Shown piece by piece: positions 1-8,064 of a stretch of 39,579 nucleotides of DNA. Source of the DNA: Lachnospiraceae bacterium (GTDB lineage Bacteria; Bacillota; Clostridia; Lachnospirales; Lachnospiraceae); assembly GCA_017620375.1 (NCBI GenBank), contig JAFZQN010000119.1, positions 1 to 39,579 on the forward strand, read 5' to 3'. Positions within the stretch are counted from its first letter, which is position 1, and the number at the start of each line of letters is the position of its first letter. The translations under genes and the position numbers were made by a program. The notes beneath the pieces were generated by a model. The model saw only the letters and a list, made by a program, of their open reading frames with translations, was not told the origin of the DNA and ran no database searches.

Positions 1-141
1 ATTGTTGTTATTATTGTTGTTATTATTGTTGTTCCAGTTATTGTTACCGGTATTATTGTTTCCGTTATTATTTCCGGTATTGTTATTACCCGAGTTATTT
101 CCTCCGGTACTGCCGCTGCTTCCGCTGCCGGATACGCCGCT
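1..141 (-). repeat. Asn/Gly/Ser low-complexity linker coding repeat
   Basis: About 47 codons of the xylanase gene encode a Ser/Gly-rich then Asn-rich linker, mainly AAT/AAC runs (ATT/GTT on the plus strand). The final eleven or so codons at the edge are nearly all Asn. Such slippage-prone linkers join modules in Lachnospiraceae glycanases. The long plus-strand open frame here is only its antisense shadow. Confidence 0.8.
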
Positions 142-1320
142 GCCGCCGATGATAAGTGCATCAGCAAAAGCGTCCCATGTTCCGTCATCCGAAGTAACAA
201 CAAGTTTTACAGTCTGATTGCCTGTTCCGGTTGAAACGTTCTTGATCGTGTATTCAGCTGTATTGGCATCACCAAAATAGAAGGTTCCTTTAGTCTGATT
301 GCCGATCACAAGATCAACCTGAGCAAGATTTGAACCGTCAGAAGCACCTCGGAGTGTAAAATCGTGAGTTCCCGATGAGAAGTTAACTGTGGTAGATAAT
401 GCATCATTATTTGCATATAATGCTACACCACTGAACGGTGAACTGATATTGCCGGTATACTGACCGCTCTTGGTCATGTTTTCACATTCAAAAACTGTAC
501 CGGAATTGGTACCGGGAGCTGAACTGCCAGAACCGTCACTGTTCTGTACACCGTTTGAATTACCGCCGTTATTTCCGCCATTGTAGTTATTCCCACCATT
601 GTAGTTGTTGCCGGAATTACTGCTGCCGCCTACAGTAACGGTATTCTGGTATACATTTGCCCAACCGCTGCTCTGGTAACCTTCGATATTAAGGGATGCT
701 TCATAAAGATTACCCATCTGCATACCCATCTGTTCCCAGGCTTTGAAATGGTCTGTAACCGTAATGGTTCCGCTGGTACGTTTGGAAGTTCTTACGCTCC
801 AGTACTGCTGGAAAGTAGTGTCACCGTCAATCGAAGGCTGATTGTAACGAGTTGTCTCGTATACTTCATAAGTTCCTCCGTCAACTGTGATAGTACCCTT
901 TGAAGTTGCTCCGGGTGGACGCCAGGTTCCCCAGCTCTCTACGATATAGTACTCAACTAACGGATTTCTCGTCCATCCGTACACACACAGATACGAGTTA
1001 CCGTTGGGCTGGTAGTCTACACCGTAATTAATGGAAATGTTACCGATCTGCTGGTATCTCTTTGTGCAGTCAAATTTTACACCTTCGCGGAACAAAGCGT
1101 TTCCGATGTTCTGCCACCAGCATTCAAACTGTCCGTTACCGTTGACGGTCATGCTTGTTTCGCCGTAATCCTTCCACAGCACATATGTGTAAGCCCCGTC
1201 GCTGCCTTCGGTATTGTTGTAGAATACCTGCGCTGCATTAGCTTTCTTTCCCATAAATGAGAATGAAAAAGCCATGATCAGCGATAAAACTACAGCAATT
1301 ATTTTTTTGCTTTTTCTCAT
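1..1320 (-). CDS. Secreted GH11 endo-1,4-beta-xylanase with CBM36 (C-terminus cut by window edge)
   Basis: Hydrolyses internal beta-1,4 bonds of xylan outside the cell. I translated this from the minus strand; 440 codons are visible and the frame is open at base 1. Residues 1-29 form a signal peptide (Lys-rich start, hydrophobic core, ANA-AQ cleavage site). Residues 31-229 are a GH11 jelly roll with both catalytic glutamates: nucleophile E123 in PLVEYY and acid/base E213 in NIEGYQSSG. An Asn/Gly linker (about 230-275) leads to a calcium-dependent xylan-binding CBM36 (about 276-392; [15 protein letters not shown] and [12 protein letters not shown] resemble the Paenibacillus Xyn43A module as I remember it). 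After it comes a Ser/Gly then almost pure Asn tract that runs off the window, so at least one more domain probably follows. RBS AAAGGAGG lies 9 bases before the ATG. GH11 and CBM36 calls are firm; the missing C-terminal domain is inferred. Confidence 0.93.
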   Translation of the reverse strand, partial: MRKSKKIIAVVLSLIMAFSFSFMGKKANAAQVFYNNTEGSDGAYTYVLWKDYGETSMTVNGNGQFECWWQNIGNALFREGVKFDCTKRYQQIGNISINYGVDYQPNGNSYLCVYGWTRNPLVEYYIVESWGTWRPPGATSKGTITVDGGTYEVYETTRYNQPSIDGDTTFQQYWSVRTSKRTSGTITVTDHFKAWEQMGMQMGNLYEASLNIEGYQSSGWANVYQNTVTVGGSSNSGNNYNGGNNYNGGNNGGNSNGVQNSDGSGSSAPGTNSGTVFECENMTKSGQYTGNISSPFSGVALYANNDALSTTVNFSSGTHDFTLRGASDGSNLAQVDLVIGNQTKGTFYFGDANTAEYTIKNVSTGTGNQTVKLVVTSDDGTWDAFADALIIGGSGVSGSGSSGSTGGNNSGNNNTGNNNGNNNTGNNNWNNNNNNNNNNN

Positions 1321-1357
1321 AGCAAATATCCTCCTTTCGATTATCATCTTAACATAC

Positions 1358-1411
1358 GCAAAAATAAAAAGGGTGTCCAATTGTTAACTTTAATGTTAAC
1401 ATTTGAACACC
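1358..1411 (-). terminator. 40-base near-palindrome: pncB terminator and/or xylanase operator
   Basis: Bases 1372-1411 form a palindrome in which 17 of 20 position pairs match, with two GTTAAC cores. Read on the minus strand it ends in GGACACC followed by CTTTTTATTTTT (1358-1371), so it can act as an intrinsic terminator for pncB. It also lies about 50 bases before the xylanase ATG. A weak promoter (TTGGAC, 18 bases, TATGTT) would put the -35 box inside the right arm, which would make it an operator. The sequence does not decide between the two roles. Confidence 0.6.
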
Positions 1412-1463
1412 AAAATGTTTATTTTTGAGCAGTCTTTCGCAATAACTAAGGAGCGTTCATAAC

Positions 1464-1495
1464 TTTGTTAAAGATACCGCAATATTTGTTAAAGA
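1464..1495 (-). promoter_or_regulatory. Two 11-base direct repeats upstream of the xylanase, 21-base period
   Basis: TCTTTAACAAA (minus strand) occurs twice without mismatch at 1485-1495 and 1464-1474. Centre-to-centre distance is 21 bases, two helical turns, which is the layout used by dimeric response regulators or AraC-type activators. It sits between the pncB stop and the xylanase start. Activator binding is inferred; no regulator gene is adjacent. Confidence 0.45.
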
Positions 1496-1520
1496 CAACA
1501 AAAACTTGCTATCTGTTCAT

Positions 1521-2723
1521 TTATTTTATCTCTTTCTCACGATCGATCCTGAACTGTACAGCACTCTTTAAATACTCTAAGTATGCTTCATCACTGCACA
1601 TCGATTTTCCGGGGCAGTCGGAAAGCTTAGCAACAGGCCTTCCGTTAACATACTGGAGCTTGATAACTATGTTCAGTGCATCTTCATTTGTATCGTTTGA
1701 AACGAAGGTTCCGATACCAAAACTTACCTTGGTTCTGTCCTTAAAATACTGATATATGGCTTCAGCTCTGTCAAAATCCAGACTATCGCTGAAAAGCAGT
1801 ACCTTTGTCTTAGGATCAACACCGTATTTCTTATAATGAGCTATGATCTTCTCGCCCCACTCATAAGGATCACCGCTGTCATGACGTACACCGGTATAGT
1901 TGTTTACCATAGAGCGGTCAAAATCCATCAGGAAAAGATCGGTCGTAATGGTATCCGTAAGAGCTGTTCCGTTATCACCCTTATACTCATCATACCAGTC
2001 CTGCATAGCATAATGATTGGTGTATGCAAGCGGGATGCTGTCTATACCCTGATACATCTGTACAAACTCATGTGCAAATGTACCTATGGGCTTAACATTG
2101 TATTTCATGGCAAGATAAACATTGGAAGTACCAACACACTGCTTAGTCTCAGTGCAAAGTCTTCTTACGGCTTCATCTTCCCACTCTCTTGAAAGTCTTC
2201 TTCTGCAACCAAACTCTGCAAAACTGAAGGTATATTTTCCGCTGTTGAAATCAGCTATCTTCTGAGTCAGACGTTCCTCTGCTGCCCTGCGAAGATTGAT
2301 ATAATCAAAGCTCATGCGGAAATAAACTTCGTTAACGATCTCCAAAAGATATATCTCAAACTGCATGGCCGAGAAAAGAGGTCCGTCAACCTTAAGTATA
2401 AGCTCTCCGTTATCCTTAAGCTCGGTATAAACATAATCTCTTATAGGATGCCAGAGTCTTAAGAACTCCACATAATCCCTCTTGATAAAACGGATTGAGC
2501 GGAGATAATCCAGTTCTTCCTTAGAAAATGAAAGTGTGCAGAGATAATCAATCTGCTCGTTTATCTCATCAAACATCTCCTGTGTGAATACGATATCATT
2601 GTTCCTGCACTTAAACATATATTCACCGATAAGATCGGGATGCTTATGGAACATAACCTGATTCATATTGAATTTGTAAAGGTCGGTATCAAGTAATGAT
2701 ACGATAATAGGATTAAGTCTCAT
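1521..2723 (-). CDS. pncB: Nicotinate phosphoribosyltransferase
   Basis: Converts nicotinate and PRPP, with ATP hydrolysis, to nicotinate mononucleotide in the NAD salvage (Preiss-Handler) pathway; cytosolic. At 400 residues it has the usual length of the bacterial short form. Visible family marks are the N-terminal LLDTDLYKFNM (residues 10-20), FAEFGCRRRLS (168-178), GTSNVYLAMKY (198-208), GTFAHEF (214-220) and TNHYAMQDW (235-243), where H237 matches the autophosphorylated histidine of the family. The start has RBS AAGGAG eight bases upstream. It begins only 14 bases after the GH5 cellulase stop and its RBS almost abuts that stop, so the two genes are probably one transcript. Confidence 0.95.
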   Translation of the reverse strand: MRLNPIIVSLLDTDLYKFNMNQVMFHKHPDLIGEYMFKCRNNDIVFTQEMFDEINEQIDYLCTLSFSKEELDYLRSIRFIKRDYVEFLRLWHPIRDYVYTELKDNGELILKVDGPLFSAMQFEIYLLEIVNEVYFRMSFDYINLRRAAEERLTQKIADFNSGKYTFSFAEFGCRRRLSREWEDEAVRRLCTETKQCVGTSNVYLAMKYNVKPIGTFAHEFVQMYQGIDSIPLAYTNHYAMQDWYDEYKGDNGTALTDTITTDLFLMDFDRSMVNNYTGVRHDSGDPYEWGEKIIAHYKKYGVDPKTKVLLFSDSLDFDRAEAIYQYFKDRTKVSFGIGTFVSNDTNEDALNIVIKLQYVNGRPVAKLSDCPGKSMCSDEAYLEYLKSAVQFRIDREKEIK

Positions 2724-2737
2724 TTTACTCTCCTTCT

Positions 2738-5107
2738 TTAGCTTATACCTTTAGCTGCCTTAAGTGTAATACCGTTTTTACCGAGCGGGATCTCATGGTC
2801 AAGTCCTACGAACTTGCCACCTTCCTGCCAGAGGACTTCTTTTACGAAGTTATACTTTTCAGTATCCCATGTGGTAAAGTCATCCAGCAGCAATCCGCCG
2901 GTATCACCGGAGTTTGCGTTCAGACACCAGAAAGTATGGTTCAGATGATACTTCTTTATGAGCTGTCTCATATAAGTCATCCAGGTAAGATTCGGTTCTC
3001 TCATGAATCCGCCCCACTCACCGATAAGCAGCGGTGCGATATTCTTTTCGTAGATAAAGAACCAGTTATCATGCCAGCAGTCCTTCATAAGAGAATCATA
3101 AGTATACTTTCCCTCAAACCAAGGCTGCTCGTATACGGTAGGACCGTAATCATGAGGTGAATAAACCAGCTTATTCTGGTACTTTCCAAGGTTGATCGGA
3201 TAATCCGCAACACCTCTTAAGTTTCCGCCCCACCAGTTGAAGTAATAATCTTTGTCGTTTGTAGAACTATAATCCGAATTCTTCTTTATGTCAATAGGGT
3301 AAATCTCAATTCCTTCTACCATTATAAGAACATTCGGGTTTTTAGCAAGTATCTTGGCAGCAGCGGTCTCAGCCACATACTTCCAGTTGTTTGCTTTCTT
3401 CGAATCATTCCAGATGGCGGCTCCGTCACCCTCGTAAGGCTTTCCGTGAGGCTCGTTCTTTAAGTCAAATGCGATAATGGTATCGTTATCCTTGTAACGT
3501 TCTGCCATCCATTCAAGTGCATGATAGAAATCATTAACCTTGACCTTATCGGTATACCAGAGGTTAACATTATGTCCGGATGCATTGGTCTCTGCCGAAT
3601 GTATATCGGGCATTACCTTAATACCGTTTTGCTCGGCCAGAGCCAGGAAATAATCAAATATCTCCAGACTGTTCATGCTGTTGAGCTCGGTATTGTATGC
3701 ATTATTATAATTTGCCTTCGGATACTCACCTGCAGCCCACTGATTGATCAGCTGTGCCGAGATCGGTACTCTTATCAGGTTAAATCCATGATCGGCTATA
3801 GCCTTTACAGTAGGAGCAAGCTGACTGTTCCAGAGTCCGTCAAATGTATTGGTACCTGTATTGTATCCAAACCAGTTAAGACCTGTGAGCCATACCTTCT
3901 TACCGTCCTTATCAAGGATATTCTTGCCGTCGGTATGTAGCCAGTCATCACCCTTCTTACCGGTTGTATTCTCTTTTATTTCTTTTATAAGATCCTGTCC
4001 CTTCTTATCGGAACCGCCACCGTTACCGCCATTACCACCATTGCCACCGTTACCGCCATTGCCTCCGTTTCCGCCGTCATTCTTTAAGCCGGGGTCATTC
4101 TGGTCAACCTTGCCGCTCTTTACGGTCATGGGCTTTCCGTTAAGCTTTGCCGATGAGATTGTAACCTTACTTGAAGTAGTGCCCAGGTTACATCCGATCA
4201 CTATGGTTCCGTTGGCATATATATCACTGTTGTATCCGGCATCGGTAACAGTCATGGTGTTTCCGCTTGTTTTAAACGTACCGTTCCAACCGCTGACAGT
4301 ACTTAAACCGTCTATTACCATCTCAAGCTTCCAGCCCTTTACAGCAGTATCGGTACCGTTGGTGATACCAAACTGAACACCGAACATATTGGTAGAACCG
4401 TCCTGCCACGAGTTGTCGGTAGTATATGTAAGTACATACTCTCCCTTGCCACCGTTATCTGTAGATGTAGGGGTAGGTGTTGCCTTTTCTGTAGGAGTAG
4501 GAGTAGTCTTATCCACGTTATCGGGTGTAGGACTGGGAGTAGTATCATCTCCCGCTTTCTCTGTAGGTGTAGGTGTGGTATCATCTCCTGCATCGGGTGT
4601 AGGAGTTACCTTGCTATCGTCAGGAGTCGGTGTCACCTTATCATCTGCCTTAGGTGTAGGCGTTATCTTATCCCCTGTGTCAGGAGTGGGCGTAGCCTTA
4701 CCGTTATCAGGTGTGGGAGTGGCTTTGTCATCGGGTGTAGGGGTAGTGTTATCTGCCACTTCCTGTGTAGGTGTTATATCATCCCCCGTATCAGGAGTAG
4801 GAGTTGTATTATCATCTCCGCCCGGAGTTTCGGTCACATCATTTCCGGTATCTCCGGTATTTGATGTATTGTCACCTGCCTGTGAAGTAGGTGTTGTCTC
4901 TTCACCGGTCTTTGTACCGGAGTTATCACCGGTATTGACAGTTGTCTCACTTCCTGTAACACTTTGACCGGCATCTACGGTTTTATTCTTGTCGTCTTTT
5001 GAACTTCCAAGGAGTACACCGATCAAGATACCTGCTGCAAGTATACATACTGCCGCTATAGCAAAGATTATCAGTTTTTTCTTAGAACCGTTGTTTTCTC
5101 CTGCCAT
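2738..5107 (-). CDS. Membrane-anchored GH5 endoglucanase with CBM2-type module
   Basis: Predicted beta-1,4-glucanase displayed on the cell surface. Domains in order (789 aa): short basic N-terminus, one membrane segment at residues 11-33 without an obvious cleavage site, a Thr/Pro/Asp linker at 34-218 with TPTPD repeats, a CBM2-like cellulose-binding module at about 221-332 (W234, W259 and W274 are candidate surface tryptophans), an (N)GG repeat linker at 344-365, then a GH5 barrel at about 387-765. Catalytic residues are visible: acid/base E552 in DLKNEPHG and nucleophile E697 in LIGEWGG. The start of the barrel (VWLTGLNWFGYNTGT) resembles the Acidothermus E1 type (GH5 subfamily 1); the subfamily is my guess. 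RBS AAAGGCGG precedes the ATG. MATE lies 75 bases upstream and pncB 14 bases downstream. Confidence 0.92.
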   Translation of the reverse strand: MAGENNGSKKKLIIFAIAAVCILAAGILIGVLLGSSKDDKNKTVDAGQSVTGSETTVNTGDNSGTKTGEETTPTSQAGDNTSNTGDTGNDVTETPGGDDNTTPTPDTGDDITPTQEVADNTTPTPDDKATPTPDNGKATPTPDTGDKITPTPKADDKVTPTPDDSKVTPTPDAGDDTTPTPTEKAGDDTTPSPTPDNVDKTTPTPTEKATPTPTSTDNGGKGEYVLTYTTDNSWQDGSTNMFGVQFGITNGTDTAVKGWKLEMVIDGLSTVSGWNGTFKTSGNTMTVTDAGYNSDIYANGTIVIGCNLGTTSSKVTISSAKLNGKPMTVKSGKVDQNDPGLKNDGGNGGNGGNGGNGGNGGNGGGSDKKGQDLIKEIKENTTGKKGDDWLHTDGKNILDKDGKKVWLTGLNWFGYNTGTNTFDGLWNSQLAPTVKAIADHGFNLIRVPISAQLINQWAAGEYPKANYNNAYNTELNSMNSLEIFDYFLALAEQNGIKVMPDIHSAETNASGHNVNLWYTDKVKVNDFYHALEWMAERYKDNDTIIAFDLKNEPHGKPYEGDGAAIWNDSKKANNWKYVAETAAAKILAKNPNVLIMVEGIEIYPIDIKKNSDYSSTNDKDYYFNWWGGNLRGVADYPINLGKYQNKLVYSPHDYGPTVYEQPWFEGKYTYDSLMKDCWHDNWFFIYEKNIAPLLIGEWGGFMREPNLTWMTYMRQLIKKYHLNHTFWCLNANSGDTGGLLLDDFTTWDTEKYNFVKEVLWQEGGKFVGLDHEIPLGKNGITLKAAKGIS
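4013..4078 (-). repeat. Gly-Gly-Asn coding repeat (linker)
   Basis: Seven tandem GGN units (residues 344-365 of the GH5 protein) encoded by a 9-base DNA repeat with third-base variation. It is a flexible spacer between the carbohydrate-binding module and the catalytic barrel. Confidence 0.85.
4466..4810 (-). repeat. TPTPD-type coding repeat (wall-spanning linker)
   Basis: Residues 100-214 of the GH5 protein are built from degenerate repeats of TPTPD/TPTE followed by three to six variable, mostly acidic residues. Given the membrane anchor, the roughly 185-residue linker is long enough in principle to cross the Gram-positive wall. A similar Thr/Pro/Glu stalk occurs in the lipoprotein at 20624-22486. 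Confidence 0.8.
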
Positions 5108-5182
5108 ATGTCCGCCTTTCTGCTGTGCATCCTACCCATTCAGGATACATCAACTATAAACAAAACCATAAAGCTTCTATAA

Positions 5183-6637
5183 TTATCTGGCTTCAAGAGC
5201 CTTTTGCGTACTGCCTTCACCATCAGCAGTTAACATCTTTACATTACTGTTTTTACCGGTTGATATCTTCTTTATCCACTTACCGCTTCGTAGTCTGATC
5301 ACGCACCAGATAGTCTTGGTGACCTGATCGATCTTTAAGAAGAAATATACCCAGAACACATCTAATTTAAACACATATCCTGCAAGATATCCGAGAGGTA
5401 TGGACAATGCCCACAGGAAGATGTTGTCTGCGATCATCAGCATCTTCGTGTCTCCGCCTCCACGTAAAACACCCTTTGTCATGATACTGTTCGTTGCCTG
5501 GAATATAATGATAAAACTTATGGCGGTCATCAGATCCCTGGCTATACTCTTAACCTCTTCAGTTGCTCCGGTATAACTGTTAATGATCGGATTGCATATG
5601 ATCATAAGTATTACGGCGGATACAGCACCGAGTGCAAATCCAAGTCCCAGGAAAAGCCATCCCTGTTCCTGTGTTTTTTCCTTTCCGCCGCTGCCCAGTG
5701 TCTGACCTGTTACTATGGCGCCTGCCTGGCATACACCTTGGATCATAACCGTACTTAACTGCTGAGTGGTCGCCGTGATCGAATTGGCTGCCGCAAACTG
5801 ATCGCTGAGTTTTCCTATAACACTTGCTACGGTACTGTTTCCGATGGCAAGTATACCGTCACTTATAAGAACGGGGATACATATCCTGAAGTACTCTCCG
5901 ATAAGATTACGGGTCTTAAGGAACATATCCTTGATCTTAAATCCGATCCTTTTATCCACTACCAGGAAGTATGTCATTATACATGTTGCTTCAAATATTC
6001 TGGCGATCAGGGTACCAAGTGCTGCACCCTGTTCTTCCATTCTCGGTGCACCGAAATGTCCGAATATGAAGGTATAGTTAGCACCCATATTTACAAAGAA
6101 AGCTCCTATGGATACAAACATTGGAAGTTTAACCTGTCCTACACTCCTGAGAACAATAGTGGTAACAAGTGATGCTCCAAGGAAAAAGTAAGTAGGTATC
6201 GAATACTTAAAATAATTTGCTCCAAATTCCTTTACTACCGGGTTATCCGTGTATATAGACATTATCGTCTTAGGAGCAACAGCCGTAATGATTGCAAATA
6301 TTGCTGCCAGGCCCATCGCAAGTCTGAGCATCAGGGTAACCGTCTGCTTTAATGCGTGTCCTGCTGCCTCTTTGTCACCGGTTTCGGAGTTCTTCATCCC
6401 CCAGTAACGAGACACAAGTACGGATGCTCCCATACCGAGACCCATACATAAAATATGATATATTCCTATAAATACGTTTGCCTGAGCTACTGCTGTTATC
6501 TTTTCGTCCTGCAGCTGACCTACCATGATGTTATCCAGCATATTTACACCGGTGGTGATCAAACTCTGGAAAGCTATAGGCAGTGCCAGCTTAAATACCC
6601 TCTTGTAAAACTCGGGTTCATTCTTATAAAGTTTCAT
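5183..6637 (-). CDS. MATE-family multidrug/sodium antiporter
   Basis: A 484-residue integral membrane protein with about twelve hydrophobic segments in two homologous halves, the MATE architecture. The N-terminal half has ALPIAFQSLITTGVNMLDNIMVGQL (about 18-42 in the protein, the canonical first helix region) and the second half starts near FRICIPVLISDGI. Family role: export of cationic compounds in exchange for Na+ or H+; the substrate here is unknown. RBS GGAGG lies upstream of the ATG and a near-consensus promoter (6670-6698) sits about 30 bases before the start, so it has its own transcript. The GH5 gene follows after 75 bases with no clear terminator, so readthrough is possible. The C-terminal tail after about residue 455 is polar and cytoplasmic. 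Confidence 0.9.
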   Translation of the reverse strand: MKLYKNEPEFYKRVFKLALPIAFQSLITTGVNMLDNIMVGQLQDEKITAVAQANVFIGIYHILCMGLGMGASVLVSRYWGMKNSETGDKEAAGHALKQTVTLMLRLAMGLAAIFAIITAVAPKTIMSIYTDNPVVKEFGANYFKYSIPTYFFLGASLVTTIVLRSVGQVKLPMFVSIGAFFVNMGANYTFIFGHFGAPRMEEQGAALGTLIARIFEATCIMTYFLVVDKRIGFKIKDMFLKTRNLIGEYFRICIPVLISDGILAIGNSTVASVIGKLSDQFAAANSITATTQQLSTVMIQGVCQAGAIVTGQTLGSGGKEKTQEQGWLFLGLGFALGAVSAVILMIICNPIINSYTGATEEVKSIARDLMTAISFIIIFQATNSIMTKGVLRGGGDTKMLMIADNIFLWALSIPLGYLAGYVFKLDVFWVYFFLKIDQVTKTIWCVIRLRSGKWIKKISTGKNSNVKMLTADGEGSTQKALEAR

Positions 6638-6669
6638 TCTTCAAAACCTCCACAAAATACCAATTTATC

Positions 6670-6698
6670 ATTATATCAAATAATTTTGTGTTGGTCAA
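6670..6698 (-). promoter_or_regulatory. MATE promoter (copy A)
   Basis: Minus strand TTGACC, 17-base spacer, TATAAT: near-consensus sigma-A. The spacer holds CAAAATTATTTG, a degenerate version of the palindrome in copy B. Transcription would begin about 25 bases before the MATE ATG. Confidence 0.8.
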
Positions 6699-6708
6699 CA
6701 AAAATAGG
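6671..6708 (-). repeat. Direct repeat copy A (promoter block)
   Basis: 38 bases matching 6866-6903 at 33 positions. The repeat unit includes the T-tract of a terminator, the -35 and -10 boxes and the operator-like spacer. Confidence 0.85.
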
Positions 6709-6731
6709 AGGAATGAAAAATCATTCCTCCT
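6700..6731 (-). terminator. Intrinsic terminator upstream of MATE
   Basis: Perfect 11-base arms (6706-6716 and 6721-6731, AGGAGGAATGA) with a 4-base loop, followed on the minus strand by ATTTTTG. The T-tract runs directly into the -35 box of the MATE promoter. It would end transcription coming from the broken frame at 6747-6842 or from the methionine synthase homologue. Confidence 0.85.
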
Positions 6732-6746
6732 GATATACAGGTTCCC

Positions 6747-6842
6747 TTAAAAGTCATAATCATTATCTGCCGTCCCCGTGGTCTCTTCGTACCTGAGAAT
6801 TGCCTGATATTCATTCTGCCCTCCAAATCGTTTTGGAAATTT
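6747..6842 (-). pseudogene. Probable 3' remnant of a lost gene
   Basis: An open minus-strand frame of 31 codons ends with TAA immediately before the perfect terminator hairpin; its C-terminus reads RYEETTGTADNDYDF. It has no usable start codon and a stop lies directly upstream. A promoter (copy B) lies 25 bases further upstream. The layout promoter, frame end, terminator, promoter, MATE suggests that a gene, perhaps a regulator of the exporter, lost its 5' part. I do not recognise the peptide. An alternative ATG frame with GGAGG (6695-6814, 39 codons) runs through the terminator and is less likely. Confidence 0.4.
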
Positions 6843-6864
6843 TTAAACAAATAAATCCTAAATG

Positions 6865-6893
6865 ATTATATCAAAACGTTTTGTGTAGGTCAA
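6865..6893 (-). promoter_or_regulatory. Second promoter (copy B) with palindromic spacer
   Basis: Minus strand TTGACC, 17 bases, TATAAT. The spacer contains the perfect palindrome CAAAACGTTTTG (6872-6883), with a central CG as in LacI-family operators. A related site, CCAAATCGTTTTGG (plus strand, 6823-6836), lies just downstream. It now drives only the remnant frame. Confidence 0.65.
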
Positions 6894-6903
6894 TAAAAAT
6901 AGG
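6866..6903 (-). repeat. Direct repeat copy B (promoter block)
   Basis: Partner of 6671-6708. It begins four bases after the stop codon of the methionine synthase homologue and retains the CCTATTTTT T-tract but has no hairpin in front of it. Confidence 0.85.
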
Positions 6904-6907
6904 TGGA

Positions 6908-8023
6908 TCAGCCCCAGACTTCCTCTGCTATTTCTTTCACGAGCTTTAGCTTTGCCCACTGCTGTTCCTCGGTGAGCTTATTTCCTATCTCACAGGATGC
7001 AAAACCACACTGAGGACTTAAGTACAGTCTGTCAAGCGGTACATAGTTGGCTGCTTCATGGATCCTTTTTATTATGGTCTCTTTATCTTCCAGTTCGGGT
7101 CTCTTTGTAGTGATAAGTCCGAGCACTACTTTCTTGTCCAACGAAACCTTGCTTAAAGGCTTGAAACCTCCCGAACGCTCATCATCATACTCAAGGAACA
7201 GTGCATCTACATTTTCCTTTGCGAACACGTAGTCAGCTACACTGTCATAAGGTCCGCTGGTGAAGAATGCCGAGTTGTAATTACCTCTGCAGATATGTGA
7301 AGTGATAACCATGTCAGCAGGCTTTCCTTCAAGTGCCAGATTGTTCACCTTAAGCAACTGCTTCTTTACTTCATCTATGTCAACTCCGAGTGCTTTATAT
7401 CTCTGCTTTGCAGCATCCCCCACTATAGCGCCCCATGTACAGTCATCAAGCTGTAAGTTACGGCAGCCGGCATTATAAAACTGCTTTATCACATCCTGAT
7501 ATGCCTTACCGATATCATTTATCAGTTCGTCATTATCCGCATAGAACTTTCTTGTATTTTCAAAGTTCACAGGTATGATCATCTGCTGGAACATCTGTGC
7601 AGGTGCCGGTATAGTATACTTTGCGACAGTATTCTCATCCTCAAACTGCTTTAAAAACTTAAAACCTTCCACAAAAGGATGGGGCTTTGCCTTTATCTTT
7701 CCTACAAGGAAGGTATCATCAAGTACTGCAAGTACTCCGTTAAACTGTACTCCCTTTCCGGTATGTACGTGATCCACTCCTTCAAACCCCCACATGAAGT
7801 CAAGGTGCCAGAAGGTTCTTCTGAACTCTCCGTCCGTTATCACATGGAAACCTAATTCTTTCTGCTTAGCCACAACCTTTGTGACTTCCTCGTCGATCAC
7901 TTTGTTAAGTTCTTCCTCACTGATCTTGCCATCTTTAAAAGCTTCTTTTGCATCCTTTAATCTCTGAGGTCTTAAAAAGCTGCCTACGAAATCATATCTC
8001 TGCGGTGTTGAAATTTTGCTCAT
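6908..8023 (-). CDS. Cobalamin-independent methionine synthase homologue (YxjG/YxjH type)
   Basis: 371 residues corresponding to the catalytic C-terminal half of MetE; the N-terminal half is absent, as in Bacillus YxjG/YxjH and archaeal short forms. The zinc and thiol-activation ligands can be placed: H243 and C245 in TSHICRGN, E278 in LFLEYD, and C339 in SPQCGF. TDGEFRRTFWHLDF (63-76) is the typical YxjG-type N-terminal segment. Such proteins transfer a methyl group to homocysteine or a related thiol; the methyl donor for short forms is uncertain, so I do not assign a substrate. RBS AGGAGG precedes the ATG. A candidate promoter (8104-8132) and a LysR-like dyad (8065-8081) lie upstream, and the neighbouring LysR gene may be its regulator. 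Confidence 0.88.
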   Translation of the reverse strand: MSKISTPQRYDFVGSFLRPQRLKDAKEAFKDGKISEEELNKVIDEEVTKVVAKQKELGFHVITDGEFRRTFWHLDFMWGFEGVDHVHTGKGVQFNGVLAVLDDTFLVGKIKAKPHPFVEGFKFLKQFEDENTVAKYTIPAPAQMFQQMIIPVNFENTRKFYADNDELINDIGKAYQDVIKQFYNAGCRNLQLDDCTWGAIVGDAAKQRYKALGVDIDEVKKQLLKVNNLALEGKPADMVITSHICRGNYNSAFFTSGPYDSVADYVFAKENVDALFLEYDDERSGGFKPLSKVSLDKKVVLGLITTKRPELEDKETIIKRIHEAANYVPLDRLYLSPQCGFASCEIGNKLTEEQQWAKLKLVKEIAEEVWG

Positions 8024-8064
8024 TTTCTCTTTCCTCCTGTTTTTCCGACCAACGCTTTTATTCG

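Noticed and set aside
2-217. Plus-strand Leu-rich frame at the window start
   Set aside because: Antisense of the Asn-rich xylanase linker.
4389-4967. Long plus-strand frame rich in GVGV repeats
   Set aside because: Antisense of the TPTPD linker of the GH5 gene; the repeat keeps the opposite strand open. No RBS or family match.
6695-6814. 39-codon ATG frame upstream of MATE
   Set aside because: It has GGAGG upstream but runs through the terminator hairpin and into the -35 of the next promoter; kept only as an alternative to the remnant frame.
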